Origin: SFDP01 sp051653625
Lineage (GTDB): Bacteria > Bacillota > Clostridia > Lachnospirales > Lachnospiraceae
Assembly: GCA_051653625.1 (NCBI GenBank)
Contig: JBOFWM010000046.1
Coordinates: 1-16,066 of the forward strand
Direction: 5' to 3'
DNA length: 16,066 nucleotides
Positions 1 through 6,925 of the stretch are shown piece after piece; position 1 is the first letter of the stretch, and each line of letters begins with the position of its first letter. Below the pieces are notes generated by a model. The model was not told the origin of the DNA. It was given only the letters and a program-made list of their open reading frames with translations, and searched no databases. Position numbers and translations under genes: made by a program.

Positions 1-121
1 TCCTCACAATTATCTTTGTTACATCTCCATTTATCTTAAAAGCAGATGAAAAAGTAATCAATGCGAACACACCGCCAATTAAGCATAAAAAGATTGTTGA
101 GAATAAAATTTTTCTTTTCAT
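1..121 (-). CDS. N-terminal fragment of a secreted or membrane-anchored protein (cut by window edge)
   Basis: Reading leftward from an ATG at 121-119 gives an open frame of 40 codons that runs off the window. It starts MKRKILFSTIFLCLIGGVFA, a positively charged start followed by a hydrophobic stretch of about 18 residues, typical of a signal peptide or N-terminal membrane anchor. There is no clear lipobox in the visible part. A strong purine-rich ribosome-binding site (GAGGGGAGGG on the minus strand, 127-136) lies about 5 bases before the ATG. It is divergent from the dehydrogenase gene that starts at 251. The visible part is too short to assign a family, so the function is unknown; that it is a real gene is supported by the ribosome-binding site plus the signal sequence. 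Confidence 0.6.
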   Translation of the reverse strand, partial: MKRKILFSTIFLCLIGGVFALITFSSAFKINGDVTKIIVR

Positions 122-170
122 AAAAGCCCTCCCCTCAATTTTATTACACTATCTGAAAAAAATGTGCGTA

Positions 171-199
171 CTTTTGATTTTTAACATTTAGAGTATAAT
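171..199 (+). promoter_or_regulatory. Probable promoter of the short-chain dehydrogenase gene
   Basis: A perfect TATAAT -10 box sits at 194-199, about 50 bases before the start codon. The best -35 at 17-bp spacing (171-176, CTTTTG) is poor; a better hexamer, TTGATT at 174-179, would leave only 14 bp. The call rests mainly on the -10 box and its location between divergent genes. Confidence 0.35.
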
Positions 200-250
200 T
201 ATTGCTACAGTATAAATTAATATTTAAACGTTGTAAAGGAGCAGGAGTAT

Positions 251-973
251 ATGAAAAAATTAGTAGTTATCACAGGGGCTAGTTCAGGCTTTGGAAATGC
301 ACTAGCAAATGAATTTGCAAAAGAGGGGTATCCAATGCTTTTACTTGCACGTAGGATTGATCTTTTAAAAGAAATGAATTTACCCAATGTTATATGTGAA
401 AAGGTCGATGTTACAGATAGAATTGCATTTGAATCTGCAATCAGAAAGGCAGAATCTAGATTTGGAAAAACAGATTTAATAATCAACAATGCTGGAGTTA
501 TGCTTTTGGGAAATCTAGAAAATCAAGATACAAAAGAGTGGAAAAAAATGCTTGATGTAAATGTAATGGGTGTGATGAATGGAATGCAAATAGTAATGAA
601 CGATATGAAAGAACGTAAATGCGGTACAATTATAAATCTTTCTTCTATTGCGGGGGTAAAGCCATTTGCAAATCATGCAGCGTATTGTGCATCGAAATTT
701 GGTGTAATTGGTCTTTCGGAAACTGCAAGAATGGAGTTGGCTCCATATAATGTACGTGTAATACGTATTTGTCCGGGAGCAGTTTCAACTGAATTACTAA
801 GTCACACTACAAGTATTGAAATTAAAAATCAATATAATCAATGGAAAGAATCGACAGGAGTTGGTGTAATCACTGTAGAGGATGTTGCAAGAACAATTAA
901 ATTTGCATATGAAATGCCACAGGGTGTAAATTTACGAGAAATTCAAATTGCAGACACCAAGCAAGATTCTTAG
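251..973 (+). CDS. SDR family NAD(P)-dependent oxidoreductase
   Basis: Classical short-chain dehydrogenase/reductase of 240 residues, the usual length for the family. The N-terminal Rossmann nucleotide-binding motif TGASSGFG is at about residues 8-15, and the structural NNAG motif is near residue 78. The catalytic set is complete: Ser132 (in NLSSIAG), Tyr145 and Lys149 (YCASK). The PGAVST segment after the active site is also typical. The arginine pair after the second strand (LLLARR) favours NADP(H), an inference from the family. It resembles the YdfG-like or general oxidoreductase group acting on small hydroxy or keto compounds, but the substrate cannot be read from sequence. It is cytosolic, with no signal peptide. 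The start follows two overlapping ribosome-binding sites (AAGGAG and AGGAG, about 236-247). The hcp gene follows 89 bases downstream and has its own probable control site, so co-transcription is uncertain. Confidence 0.9.
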   Translation: MKKLVVITGASSGFGNALANEFAKEGYPMLLLARRIDLLKEMNLPNVICEKVDVTDRIAFESAIRKAESRFGKTDLIINNAGVMLLGNLENQDTKEWKKMLDVNVMGVMNGMQIVMNDMKERKCGTIINLSSIAGVKPFANHAAYCASKFGVIGLSETARMELAPYNVRVIRICPGAVSTELLSHTTSIEIKNQYNQWKESTGVGVITVEDVARTIKFAYEMPQGVNLREIQIADTKQDS

Positions 974-984
974 TGAGGAGAAAA

Positions 985-1006
985 GTGTGTTGTATAAACA
1001 ACATAC
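985..1006. promoter_or_regulatory. Inverted repeat upstream of hcp, candidate operator
   Basis: The arms at 985-993 and 998-1006 are complementary at 8 of 9 positions around a 4-base centre; the core is TGTTGT-ATAA-ACAACA, perfect over 6 bp. Its two-fold symmetry and N4 spacing resemble Crp/FNR-family sites. A -10-like TAATAT at 1025-1030 would put a transcription start near 1037, making the palindrome centre about -41.5, the classic position for a class II activator of this family. There is no T-run after it, so it is not a terminator. hcp genes are commonly controlled by FNR-type nitrosative-stress regulators (HcpR); the link here is inference. Confidence 0.45.
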
Positions 1007-1062
1007 TTGATTGAATATTTATATTAATATGAGTTCATACTAATTATATGGAGGAATTTAAT

Positions 1063-2652
1063 ATGACAAATATGTTTTGTTTTCAATGTGAGCAAACTGT
1101 TGGAGGACACGGATGTACCATTCATGGTGCATGTGGGAAAAAGTCAGATACAGCAAATTTACAAGATCTTCTCACGGGAGAATTAATCGGACTAGCACGT
1201 ACGGTAAGTGGAAATGTTCCGACGCAAAGTACACACAAAATTATCATTGATGGCCTTTTTACAACGGTAACAAATGTAAATTTTAATAATGAAACACTTC
1301 AAATTCTAATTGAACAAATTCAAAAAGAAAAGGCAAAATTGATACCAAAATGTATGGAGTGTGCCTCACCTTGCAGCAAAAATGAACCATATGATATGAA
1401 GAGGTTGTGGGAGGATGATGAAGATATTCGTTCTTTAAAATCACTAATTCTTTTTGGAATACGTGGAATGGCTGCATATGCACATCATGCATATATTTTA
1501 GGGAAATCAGATGAAATAGTTAATAATTTCTTTTATAAAGCATTATTTTGTATTGGAGATGATAGAGAATCATCTGATTTGTTTGATCTTATTATGGAAT
1601 TAGGAAACGTGAATTTAAGATGTATGGAGCTTCTTGATCAAGCAAATACCGAAGCTTTTGGAACACCTATTCCTACTAAAGTAACTTGTAATATTGAAAA
1701 GGGACCATTTATTGTCATATCTGGTCACGATTTACAGGATTTAAAATTATTACTAGAACAGACGAAAGATAAGGGAATAAATATTTATACGCATTCTGAA
1801 ATGTTGCCAGCACATGCATATCCAGAATTAAAAAAATATACTCATTTAAAAGGAAATTTTGGTACTGCATGGCAAAATCAACAAAAAGAATTTGAAGATT
1901 TACCGGCACCAATTCTTTTTACAACTAATTGTATTATGCCTGTAAAAGAGAGTTATGCAGATCGAGTTTTTACAACATCTGTAGTTTCTTATCCGAATAT
2001 GATACACATAGATGATCAAAAAGATTTTACGCCTGTAATACAAAAATCATTAGAACTTGCAGGGTATACAGAAGATAAAAAGATGACAGGTATCAATAAT
2101 GGAGATTCATTAATGCCTGGTTTTGGACATGGTACAGTTTTAAATGTAGCAGAAAAAGTAATAAATGCTGTGAATACAGGTGCTATTAAACATTTTTTCC
2201 TTGTTGGTGGATGTGATGGTGCAGCAACTGGTCGAAATTATTATACCGATTTTGTAAAACAAACACCAAAGGATACAATTATTTTAACACTTGCTTGTGG
2301 AAAATACCGCTTTAATGATCTTGAGCTTGGAGAAATAGGCGGATTACCTCGTATTATGGATATGGGACAATGTAATGATGCATACAGTGCTATAAAAGTT
2401 GCTATTGCATTATCAGAAGCGTTTCAATGTTCTGTTAATGAGTTACCACTAACACTTGTACTTTCATGGTATGAACAAAAAGCAGTCTGTATTTTATTGA
2501 CATTACTTTCGTTAGGTATAAAAAATATTTATTTAGGACCAACATTACCTGCATTTATTTCATCAAATATTCTTAATACGTTAGTAGAAAAATTTAATAT
2601 TACACCAATTTCTACACCTGAAGAAGATTTAAAAAAGATCTTAGAACTTTAA
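1063..2652 (+). CDS. hcp: Hydroxylamine reductase / hybrid cluster protein (Hcp)
   Basis: This is the hybrid cluster protein, an iron-sulfur-oxygen enzyme that reduces hydroxylamine in vitro and is linked to nitric oxide detoxification in anaerobes. It has 529 residues. The N-terminal cysteine cluster C-x2-C-x8-C-x5-C (Cys6, Cys9, Cys18, Cys24) is complete. The hybrid-cluster ligands are all present: His222 (SGHDL), Glu246 (HSEMLPAH), Cys290 (TTNCIMP), Cys384 (GGCDGA), Cys412 (LACGKY), Cys437 (GQCNDA), Glu471 and Lys473 (WYEQK). Their spacing matches that of the Desulfovibrio enzyme almost exactly. The compact N-terminal cysteine spacing is that of the strict-anaerobe type. I chose the ATG at 1063 because a GGAGG at 1050-1054 lies 8 bases before it; an in-frame ATG at 1048 contains that ribosome-binding site and is unlikely. 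No Hcr reductase partner is adjacent. A palindrome at 985-1006 may control it. Confidence 0.95.
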   Translation: MTNMFCFQCEQTVGGHGCTIHGACGKKSDTANLQDLLTGELIGLARTVSGNVPTQSTHKIIIDGLFTTVTNVNFNNETLQILIEQIQKEKAKLIPKCMECASPCSKNEPYDMKRLWEDDEDIRSLKSLILFGIRGMAAYAHHAYILGKSDEIVNNFFYKALFCIGDDRESSDLFDLIMELGNVNLRCMELLDQANTEAFGTPIPTKVTCNIEKGPFIVISGHDLQDLKLLLEQTKDKGINIYTHSEMLPAHAYPELKKYTHLKGNFGTAWQNQQKEFEDLPAPILFTTNCIMPVKESYADRVFTTSVVSYPNMIHIDDQKDFTPVIQKSLELAGYTEDKKMTGINNGDSLMPGFGHGTVLNVAEKVINAVNTGAIKHFFLVGGCDGAATGRNYYTDFVKQTPKDTIILTLACGKYRFNDLELGEIGGLPRIMDMGQCNDAYSAIKVAIALSEAFQCSVNELPLTLVLSWYEQKAVCILLTLLSLGIKNIYLGPTLPAFISSNILNTLVEKFNITPISTPEEDLKKILEL

Positions 2653-2669
2653 TGATTCTTAGATAATAG

Positions 2670-2697
2670 TTGCAAAATAATAAAACTTTGTTATAAT
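2670..2697 (+). promoter_or_regulatory. Promoter of the riboswitch-controlled corrinoid operon
   Basis: TTGCAA at 2670-2675 and a perfect TATAAT at 2692-2697 are separated by 16 bp, a good vegetative sigma-A promoter. Transcription should start near 2704, just before the cobalamin riboswitch. It begins only 18 bases after the hcp stop codon, and hcp has no convincing terminator, so some readthrough from hcp into the leader is possible. Confidence 0.75.
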
Positions 2698-2721
2698 AGG
2701 TAATAAATTCATATAAGAAAA

Positions 2722-2897
2722 CTCGGTGCACAATATAAATTAGTAAGAATTATATTTTTATAATGTGAGAATAGGGAATTAGGTGAGAATCCTAAACAGA
2801 CCTGCTGCCGTATTGACGTAGTTATTTTTGAATGCCACTGGAAAAAATTCTGGGAAGGTGAAAATAATGTTTGATGTCTAAGTCGAAAGACCTGCCG
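2722..2897 (+). ncRNA. Cobalamin (adenosylcobalamin-type) riboswitch aptamer
   Basis: The conserved blocks of the cobalamin riboswitch are present in order: a GGTGC near the 5' end (2725-2729), GGGAA at 2774-2778, GGTGAGAATCC at 2782-2792, ACAGACCTGCTGCCGT at 2796-2811, the B12-box GCCACTG at 2834-2840, a second GGGAAGGTG at 2852-2860, and the closing AGTCGAAAGACCTGCCG at 2881-2897. It lies between a good promoter and a terminator ahead of corrinoid genes, which fits transcriptional repression of uptake and assembly genes when cobalamin is plentiful. The aptamer ends are approximate. Covariance-model scoring against the cobalamin family would settle the boundaries. Confidence 0.92.
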
Positions 2898-2928
2898 TTT
2901 TTTCTCCATAGATGCTTCACAGGAAATT

Positions 2929-3020
2929 GAAGTTTGGATTCGAAAAATGCCTTTTATACGAAAAAGGTTTGCTTTTGTGTTCGAAATTCAACCTCTTACT
3001 ATGTGTGGGAGGTTTTTTTT
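2929..3020 (+). terminator. Riboswitch expression platform: antiterminator and intrinsic terminator
   Basis: The terminator hairpin is at 2990-3014: AACCTCTTAC pairs with GTGGGAGGTT (8 Watson-Crick pairs, 2 G-U) around the loop TATGT, followed by eight T residues (3013-3020). An alternative stem pairs 2929-2944 with 2980-2995, anchored by TTCGAA-TTCGAA and taking up the 5' arm AACCTC of the terminator, so the two folds exclude each other. A third small hairpin (CTTCA 2915-2919 with TGAAG 2928-2932) overlaps the antiterminator's 5' arm and could be the ligand-dependent anti-antiterminator. The hairpin pairs are read directly from sequence; the switching logic is inference. Confidence 0.8.
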
Positions 3021-3049
3021 GTGAAAATAAACGAAGGAATTCTTTAAAC

Positions 3050-3598
3050 ATGAAAATATTAATTTCTGGTGGATGTAAAAATGGAAAATCAACTTATGCG
3101 CAAGTATTAGCAAAAGCACAACAAGAAAAAATAGGGAGTGTTCCTTTATATTATGTTGCAACGATGAAACCTTATGATAAAGAAGATGAAGCAAGGATTT
3201 CAAGGCATATAGAGGAGCGAAAAGGGATGGGCTTTGAAACGATAGAAATAGAAAAAGATATCCTTGAGTTAAAAATGTTATGTAAACAAAATTGTTCTAT
3301 ATTATTAGATAGCACAACTGCACTTTTGATGAACGAAATGTTTCAAGAAAACAATATAGACTTAATGTGCTACAAAAAAATTGGAACAGAATTTGAAGAA
3401 CTTCTAAGGTATTTTAATGATATTGTAATAGTATCTGATGGTATTTATTCAGATGCAATTATTTATTCGAAAGAAACGAAGGAGTATAGAAAAGCATTGG
3501 CATATATAGATAAAATATGTGCAAAACATTGTGAAATAGTAATAGAAGCTTGTTTTGGTAATTTTATCTATCATAAGGGCATTAGTATGAAAAAGTAA
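3050..3598 (+). CDS. CobU-family protein (adenosylcobinamide kinase/guanylyltransferase-like), diverged C-terminus
   Basis: This 182-residue protein is homologous to CobU/CobP, which phosphorylates adenosylcobinamide and transfers GMP to it in nucleotide-loop assembly of cobalamin. It has the P-loop GGCKNGKS (residues 7-14), the YYVATM strand, and the DEARISRHIEER segment in which His53 matches the guanylylated histidine of CobU (His46 in the Salmonella enzyme). The later DSTTALLMNEMF segment is also typical. The C-terminal motif (TNEVG..IVPE...R.FRD..G in CobU) is badly degraded: SDGIYSDAIIYSKETKEYRK. The start is placed at 3050, with AAGGA at 3034-3038, because an in-frame extension back to 2912 would run through the riboswitch terminator. 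The next gene, 30 bases away, is a short relative that keeps the missing C-terminal motif. Kinase or transferase activity of this protein alone is uncertain. Confidence 0.8.
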   Translation: MKILISGGCKNGKSTYAQVLAKAQQEKIGSVPLYYVATMKPYDKEDEARISRHIEERKGMGFETIEIEKDILELKMLCKQNCSILLDSTTALLMNEMFQENNIDLMCYKKIGTEFEELLRYFNDIVIVSDGIYSDAIIYSKETKEYRKALAYIDKICAKHCEIVIEACFGNFIYHKGISMKK

Positions 3599-3628
3599 AA
3601 GTATAGGAATTAGTAAGGATGAGAGAGT

Positions 3629-3955
3629 ATGATATTAATTATTGGTGGAGCCTATCAAGGAAAGTTAACATATGCAACAGAAAATTTTCCGGGAAAAAAA
3701 ATAAGAAATAATTTTCATTTAGAAGTATTAGAAGATGTGAAACAACAAAAATCTACTATAGAAAAAATTTCTATGAATTGGGAGAAATATAAAGATGAAG
3801 TAATTATTTGTGAGGATATTTCTTGTGGAGTTGTGCCTATGGATGCTACTATGCGACAATGGAGAGAAGAAGTGGGACGAAGTACTGCTTATTTATCAAA
3901 AAGAGCAGAAAAAGTTATACGTATTTTTTGTGGAATAGGCACTGTATTAAAATAA
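3629..3955 (+). CDS. Short CobU-family protein, lacks the middle guanylylation segment
   Basis: A 108-residue protein, a little over half the normal CobU length (about 180). It starts with a CobU-like P-loop, GGAYQGKL (residues 6-13), in which the usual Ser/Thr after the lysine is replaced by Leu13, followed by Thr14. It then skips to the CobU C-terminal motif: CEDISCGVVPMDATMRQWREEVGR corresponds to the VTNEVGMGIVP...R..RD..GR block, and the end IFCGIGTVLK matches the family's VSGIGVKIK. The middle part with the guanylyl-accepting histidine (VAT...RI..H...R) is absent. There is no frameshift or internal stop and the gene has its own purine-rich ribosome-binding region (AAGGATGAGAGAG, about 3615-3627), so it looks like a stable short form and not decay. 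It may act with the preceding gene product. Function is inferred from homology and position. Confidence 0.75.
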   Translation: MILIIGGAYQGKLTYATENFPGKKIRNNFHLEVLEDVKQQKSTIEKISMNWEKYKDEVIICEDISCGVVPMDATMRQWREEVGRSTAYLSKRAEKVIRIFCGIGTVLK

Positions 3956-4052
3956 AGCAATGGTTTTAATTACACTCGGAAGCATTTTTCCATATATAAA
4001 GTGTATTAAACATAAAAAATGTAATATGCTTCGGCATAGAAAGAGGAAAATT
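3956..4052 (+). other. Structured gap between the CobU-like genes and btuF
   Basis: This 97-base gap can form several small hairpins: TACACT (3971-3976) with AGTGTA (4000-4005), enclosing GGAA-TTCC; ACAT-ATGT (4010-4022); and TATGC-TTCG-GCATA (4025-4038), which has a stable UUCG tetraloop and ends just before the ribosome-binding site AGAGGAAAA. There is no T-run, so no terminator. It could mark an mRNA processing point or protect the downstream message. Confidence 0.35.
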
Positions 4053-5045
4053 ATGAAAAAAACAAAAAAATCAACAATTATGTATGCATTAATTCTTATG
4101 TTATGTTTTGTGTTTACTGCTTGTGGAACAGCAAAGGGAACAACAAACGAAACAGTTAGTGAAACTGTTATGCAAACAGAAGAAGTAACAAGTCAAGAAG
4201 AAGCAAAGAGTATTGCAACACTAGAAAAAGATTTAGCAGGATATGATATTACATTACCTGAAACAATTGAACGCATTATTGTACTTGCACCATCTGATGC
4301 AGAAATTTTGGTAGCATTAGGAATGGCGGATAAAATTATAGCAATTGATTCATACAGTGCTGATATTGAAGGGATTTCTCAAGAGTTACCAGTATTTGAT
4401 ATTATGACACCAGATGCAGAACAATTAATTGCAATGAATGCAGATGTGATTTTTACAACAGGTATGTCTAGTACAGATGGTGAAGATGTATTTCAAATGG
4501 TGAAAGATGCTGGAGTTTGTGTAGTAACAACACCTTCTGCAACTTCAATTGATGGAATAAAAGAAAGTATTTCATTTTTAGCACAAGTAGTTGGAGCAGA
4601 AGAAACAGGGGCTAGTATAATAACGGAAATGGAAAGTGAAATTGAAGCTATTCAAACGATTAGCTCAACTATTGAAGAAAAGAAAAATGTATATTTTGAA
4701 ATTTCAGCAGCGCCTTATTGCTATAGCTTTGGAACAGGAACTTTTTTAAATGAAATGATTGAAATTATAGGAGCAAAAAATATTTATGCTGATCAAACAG
4801 ACTGGATTTCTATTTCAGAAGAAGATGTTATTGCTAAAAATCCAGATGTTATTTTAACAAATGTAAGTTATGTTGAAGATCCAGTAGGAGAAATTCTTTC
4901 AAGAAATGCATGGGATGTAGTTACGGCTATTGCTGAAAAACAAGTATTTCAAATTAATGATAATGCAAGTTCACGTCCATCACAAAACATTATAAAAGCT
5001 TTAAAAGAAATGGCAGTTGCAGTTTATCCAGAATATTTTGAATAA
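4053..5045 (+). CDS. btuF: Corrinoid ABC transporter substrate-binding lipoprotein (BtuF-like)
   Basis: This 330-residue binding protein belongs to the class III (helical backbone; Periplasmic_binding_2) family used for cobalamin, haem and ferric siderophores. A lipoprotein signal peptide ends in FTAC, with Cys24 as the lipid-anchored residue. A Thr/Glu-rich linker follows, then the first lobe beginning ETIERIIVLAPSDAEILVALG, the characteristic ADVIFTTG strand, a helical bridge, and the second lobe ending in a helix near ALKEMAVAVYPEYF. The ATG at 4053 was chosen because AGAGGAAAA lies directly before it and it gives a proper signal peptide; an in-frame ATG at 3960 adds 31 residues that hide the signal. 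The family alone cannot separate cobalamin from iron-siderophore binding. The upstream cobalamin riboswitch and downstream cobQ make a corrinoid the likely ligand. Confidence 0.85.
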   Translation: MKKTKKSTIMYALILMLCFVFTACGTAKGTTNETVSETVMQTEEVTSQEEAKSIATLEKDLAGYDITLPETIERIIVLAPSDAEILVALGMADKIIAIDSYSADIEGISQELPVFDIMTPDAEQLIAMNADVIFTTGMSSTDGEDVFQMVKDAGVCVVTTPSATSIDGIKESISFLAQVVGAEETGASIITEMESEIEAIQTISSTIEEKKNVYFEISAAPYCYSFGTGTFLNEMIEIIGAKNIYADQTDWISISEEDVIAKNPDVILTNVSYVEDPVGEILSRNAWDVVTAIAEKQVFQINDNASSRPSQNIIKALKEMAVAVYPEYFE

Positions 5046-5067
5046 TATGTATTATAAGAAGGAAAAT

Positions 5068-6093
5068 ATGAAAATAAAATCAAAATTCATGATATTAATT
5101 ATAATAGCAATTGTTGCATTAATTCTTGCTATTGGAATAGGGAGTGTATTTATTCCTGTCCCTGATTTATTGAAAATCATAGGAAACAATTTGTTGGGAT
5201 TTACATATGCCATTTATCCTGATGATACATTAGTATCTATTTTCCTTAAAATACGTCTACCGAGAGCATTACTTGCGTTTATCGCAGGTAGTGCTTTATC
5301 AGTAAGTGGAGTTATTGTTCAATCTATTTTAAGAAATCCATTGGCATCATCCTATACACTTGGAATATCTTCAGGTGCAGCAGTAGGTGCAAGTATTTCT
5401 ATATTATTTGGTTTTACATTTTTAGGGAGCTTAACATTGCCATTTTTTGGTTTATGTTTTGGATTATTAACAGTAGTATTAGCTGTTGGTTTAGCAAATC
5501 GCATTGACAAAAATATGGGTAATACAACAATTATCCTTACTGGTATGGCATTTTCTATGTTTGCAAATGCTATGATTTCTTTTTTTATGACTTGGTCAAA
5601 GGAAGGTGCTCAGAGAATTATTTTTTGGCAACTAGGTAGTTTTTCTTTAAAAGATTGGACACATCCTACCATATTGTTTCCAGTTGCGCTTATTGGAATT
5701 GGAATTGCAATGTATTTTGCAAAGGAATTAGATTTAATGACGTTTGGAGAAGAGCAAGCTAAAGCTTCTGGAGTGTCTATTTATAAAATTAAATGGTTGT
5801 TGTTAAGTGTTGCAGCAGTTATTACTGGATTTACTGTATCTATGGTTGGAATTATAGGTTTTGTGGATCTTTTTACTCCGCATATTGCACGAAGGATTTT
5901 TGGCGCAAAACATAAGTTAGTAATTCCAAGTGCAGCAATTATGGGAGGAACATTTATGGTTCTATGTGATTTAGTTGCAAGAACACTTACATCCCCTACT
6001 GAATTACCAGTTGGAGCAGTGACCTCTGCTATAGGTGCTCCATTTTTCATATATTTATATTTTGAAAGAAAGGCTGGTAAAAAACATGCTTAA
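5068..6093 (+). CDS. btuC: Corrinoid ABC transporter permease (BtuC/FecCD family)
   Basis: A 341-residue polytopic membrane protein of the FecCD/BtuC type, which forms a homodimeric channel with about ten membrane segments per chain. Family landmarks are IRLPRALLAFIAGSALSVSGVIVQSILRNPLASSYTLGISSGA (residues about 59-101), the GAQRIIFWQLGSF segment, and GFVDLFTPHIARRIFG near residues 266-281, which includes the loop that couples to the ATPase. The start at 5068 follows AGAAGG at 5057-5062; two in-frame ATGs upstream (5017, 5047) lie inside or against the end of btuF and lack a good ribosome-binding site. The 3' end overlaps the ATPase gene by 8 bases, so translation is probably coupled. Confidence 0.88.
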   Translation: MKIKSKFMILIIIAIVALILAIGIGSVFIPVPDLLKIIGNNLLGFTYAIYPDDTLVSIFLKIRLPRALLAFIAGSALSVSGVIVQSILRNPLASSYTLGISSGAAVGASISILFGFTFLGSLTLPFFGLCFGLLTVVLAVGLANRIDKNMGNTTIILTGMAFSMFANAMISFFMTWSKEGAQRIIFWQLGSFSLKDWTHPTILFPVALIGIGIAMYFAKELDLMTFGEEQAKASGVSIYKIKWLLLSVAAVITGFTVSMVGIIGFVDLFTPHIARRIFGAKHKLVIPSAAIMGGTFMVLCDLVARTLTSPTELPVGAVTSAIGAPFFIYLYFERKAGKKHA

Positions 6094-6850
6094 ATTAAAG
6101 AATATTTCAGCTGGATATGACGAAACTAAAGTGATACATTCTATTTCATTTCAAGTTCCAAAAGGAGAAAATCTTTCTATTATTGGACCAAATGGTTGTG
6201 GAAAAACTACATTGCTAAGAACCATTGCCAATTTAATTGCCTTTGAAGGCGAAATTATATTGGGGGAAGAAAATATACAAAGATTAAAACCAAGAGAGTT
6301 GGCAAAAAAAGTTGCCTTGTTAAGTCAAATGACACACATTTATTTTGGTTATACCATTTATGATACGGTAATGATGGGGAGATATCCTTATCAAGAACGA
6401 AAATTATTAACTACTACAACAAAAAAAGATCAAGATAAAGTAATAGATGCGTTAGAGGTGGTTTCATTACTTGAATTAAAAGATAGGGATATAAGTACAT
6501 TATCTGGTGGGCAGTTACAACGAGTTTTTTTGGCAAGAATATTAGTTCAAGAACCAGAGATTATATTGCTTGATGAACCCACAAATCATTTAGATTTATT
6601 TTACCAAGTGGAATTAATTGATTTTTTAAAAACATGGGCAAATGAAAATAAAAAAACTGTCATTGGAGTGTTACATGATTTGAATTTAGCATTACGATTA
6701 TCAAATCGTATGTTATTAATGGATAAAGGGAAAATTAGAGCATTAGGAACTGCCAAAGAAGTATTAAAACAGGAAAATTTACAGCAGGTTTACGGATTTG
6801 ATGTGTCTCAATATATGAGAGAATCATATTCTATTTGGAATCAATTCTAG
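6086..6850 (+). CDS. btuD: Corrinoid ABC transporter ATP-binding protein (BtuD/FecE family)
   Basis: A 254-residue ABC ATPase that powers the BtuF/BtuC importer from the cytoplasmic face. All catalytic motifs are intact: Walker A GPNGCGKTT (residues 34-42), Q-loop at LLSQM, signature LSGGQ (139-143), Walker B IILLDEP with Asp163 and Glu164, D-loop NHLDL, and switch His197 in VLHDLNLALR. The DTVMMGRYPY segment is typical of iron-siderophore and cobalamin ATPases. The start at 6086 overlaps the permease stop by 8 bases; an in-frame ATG at 6035 would lie deep in the permease gene and disrupt the normal LKLKNISAGY beginning. The three transporter genes are in the usual binding protein, permease, ATPase order. 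Confidence 0.9.
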   Translation: MLKLKNISAGYDETKVIHSISFQVPKGENLSIIGPNGCGKTTLLRTIANLIAFEGEIILGEENIQRLKPRELAKKVALLSQMTHIYFGYTIYDTVMMGRYPYQERKLLTTTTKKDQDKVIDALEVVSLLELKDRDISTLSGGQLQRVFLARILVQEPEIILLDEPTNHLDLFYQVELIDFLKTWANENKKTVIGVLHDLNLALRLSNRMLLMDKGKIRALGTAKEVLKQENLQQVYGFDVSQYMRESYSIWNQF

Positions 6851-6925
6851 TTACTAACTTTACGATAGAATTAGTGGGGATTGAATAATATATAAAAGCA
6901 AAGTAAAAATTAATAGGAGTAAAAA

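Noticed and set aside
2638..2664. Hairpin at the end of hcp (ATCTTAGAA with TTCTTAGAT, 8 of 9 pairs)
   Set aside because: No T-run follows, the stem is AT-rich with a central mismatch, and it starts inside the coding region, so I do not call it a terminator.
2912..3049. In-frame N-terminal extension of the first CobU-like gene
   Set aside because: It would be translated through the riboswitch antiterminator and terminator, lacks a ribosome-binding site, and precedes the normal family start MKILISGG at 3050.
3960..4052. In-frame N-terminal extension of the BtuF-like protein
   Set aside because: It would place 31 extra residues before a clear lipoprotein signal peptide; the ATG at 4053 has a good ribosome-binding site.
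6843..6872. Inverted repeat AATTCTA/TAGAATT between btuD and cobQ
   Set aside because: Only 7 AT-rich pairs with a 16-base loop and no T-run; easily chance in this composition.
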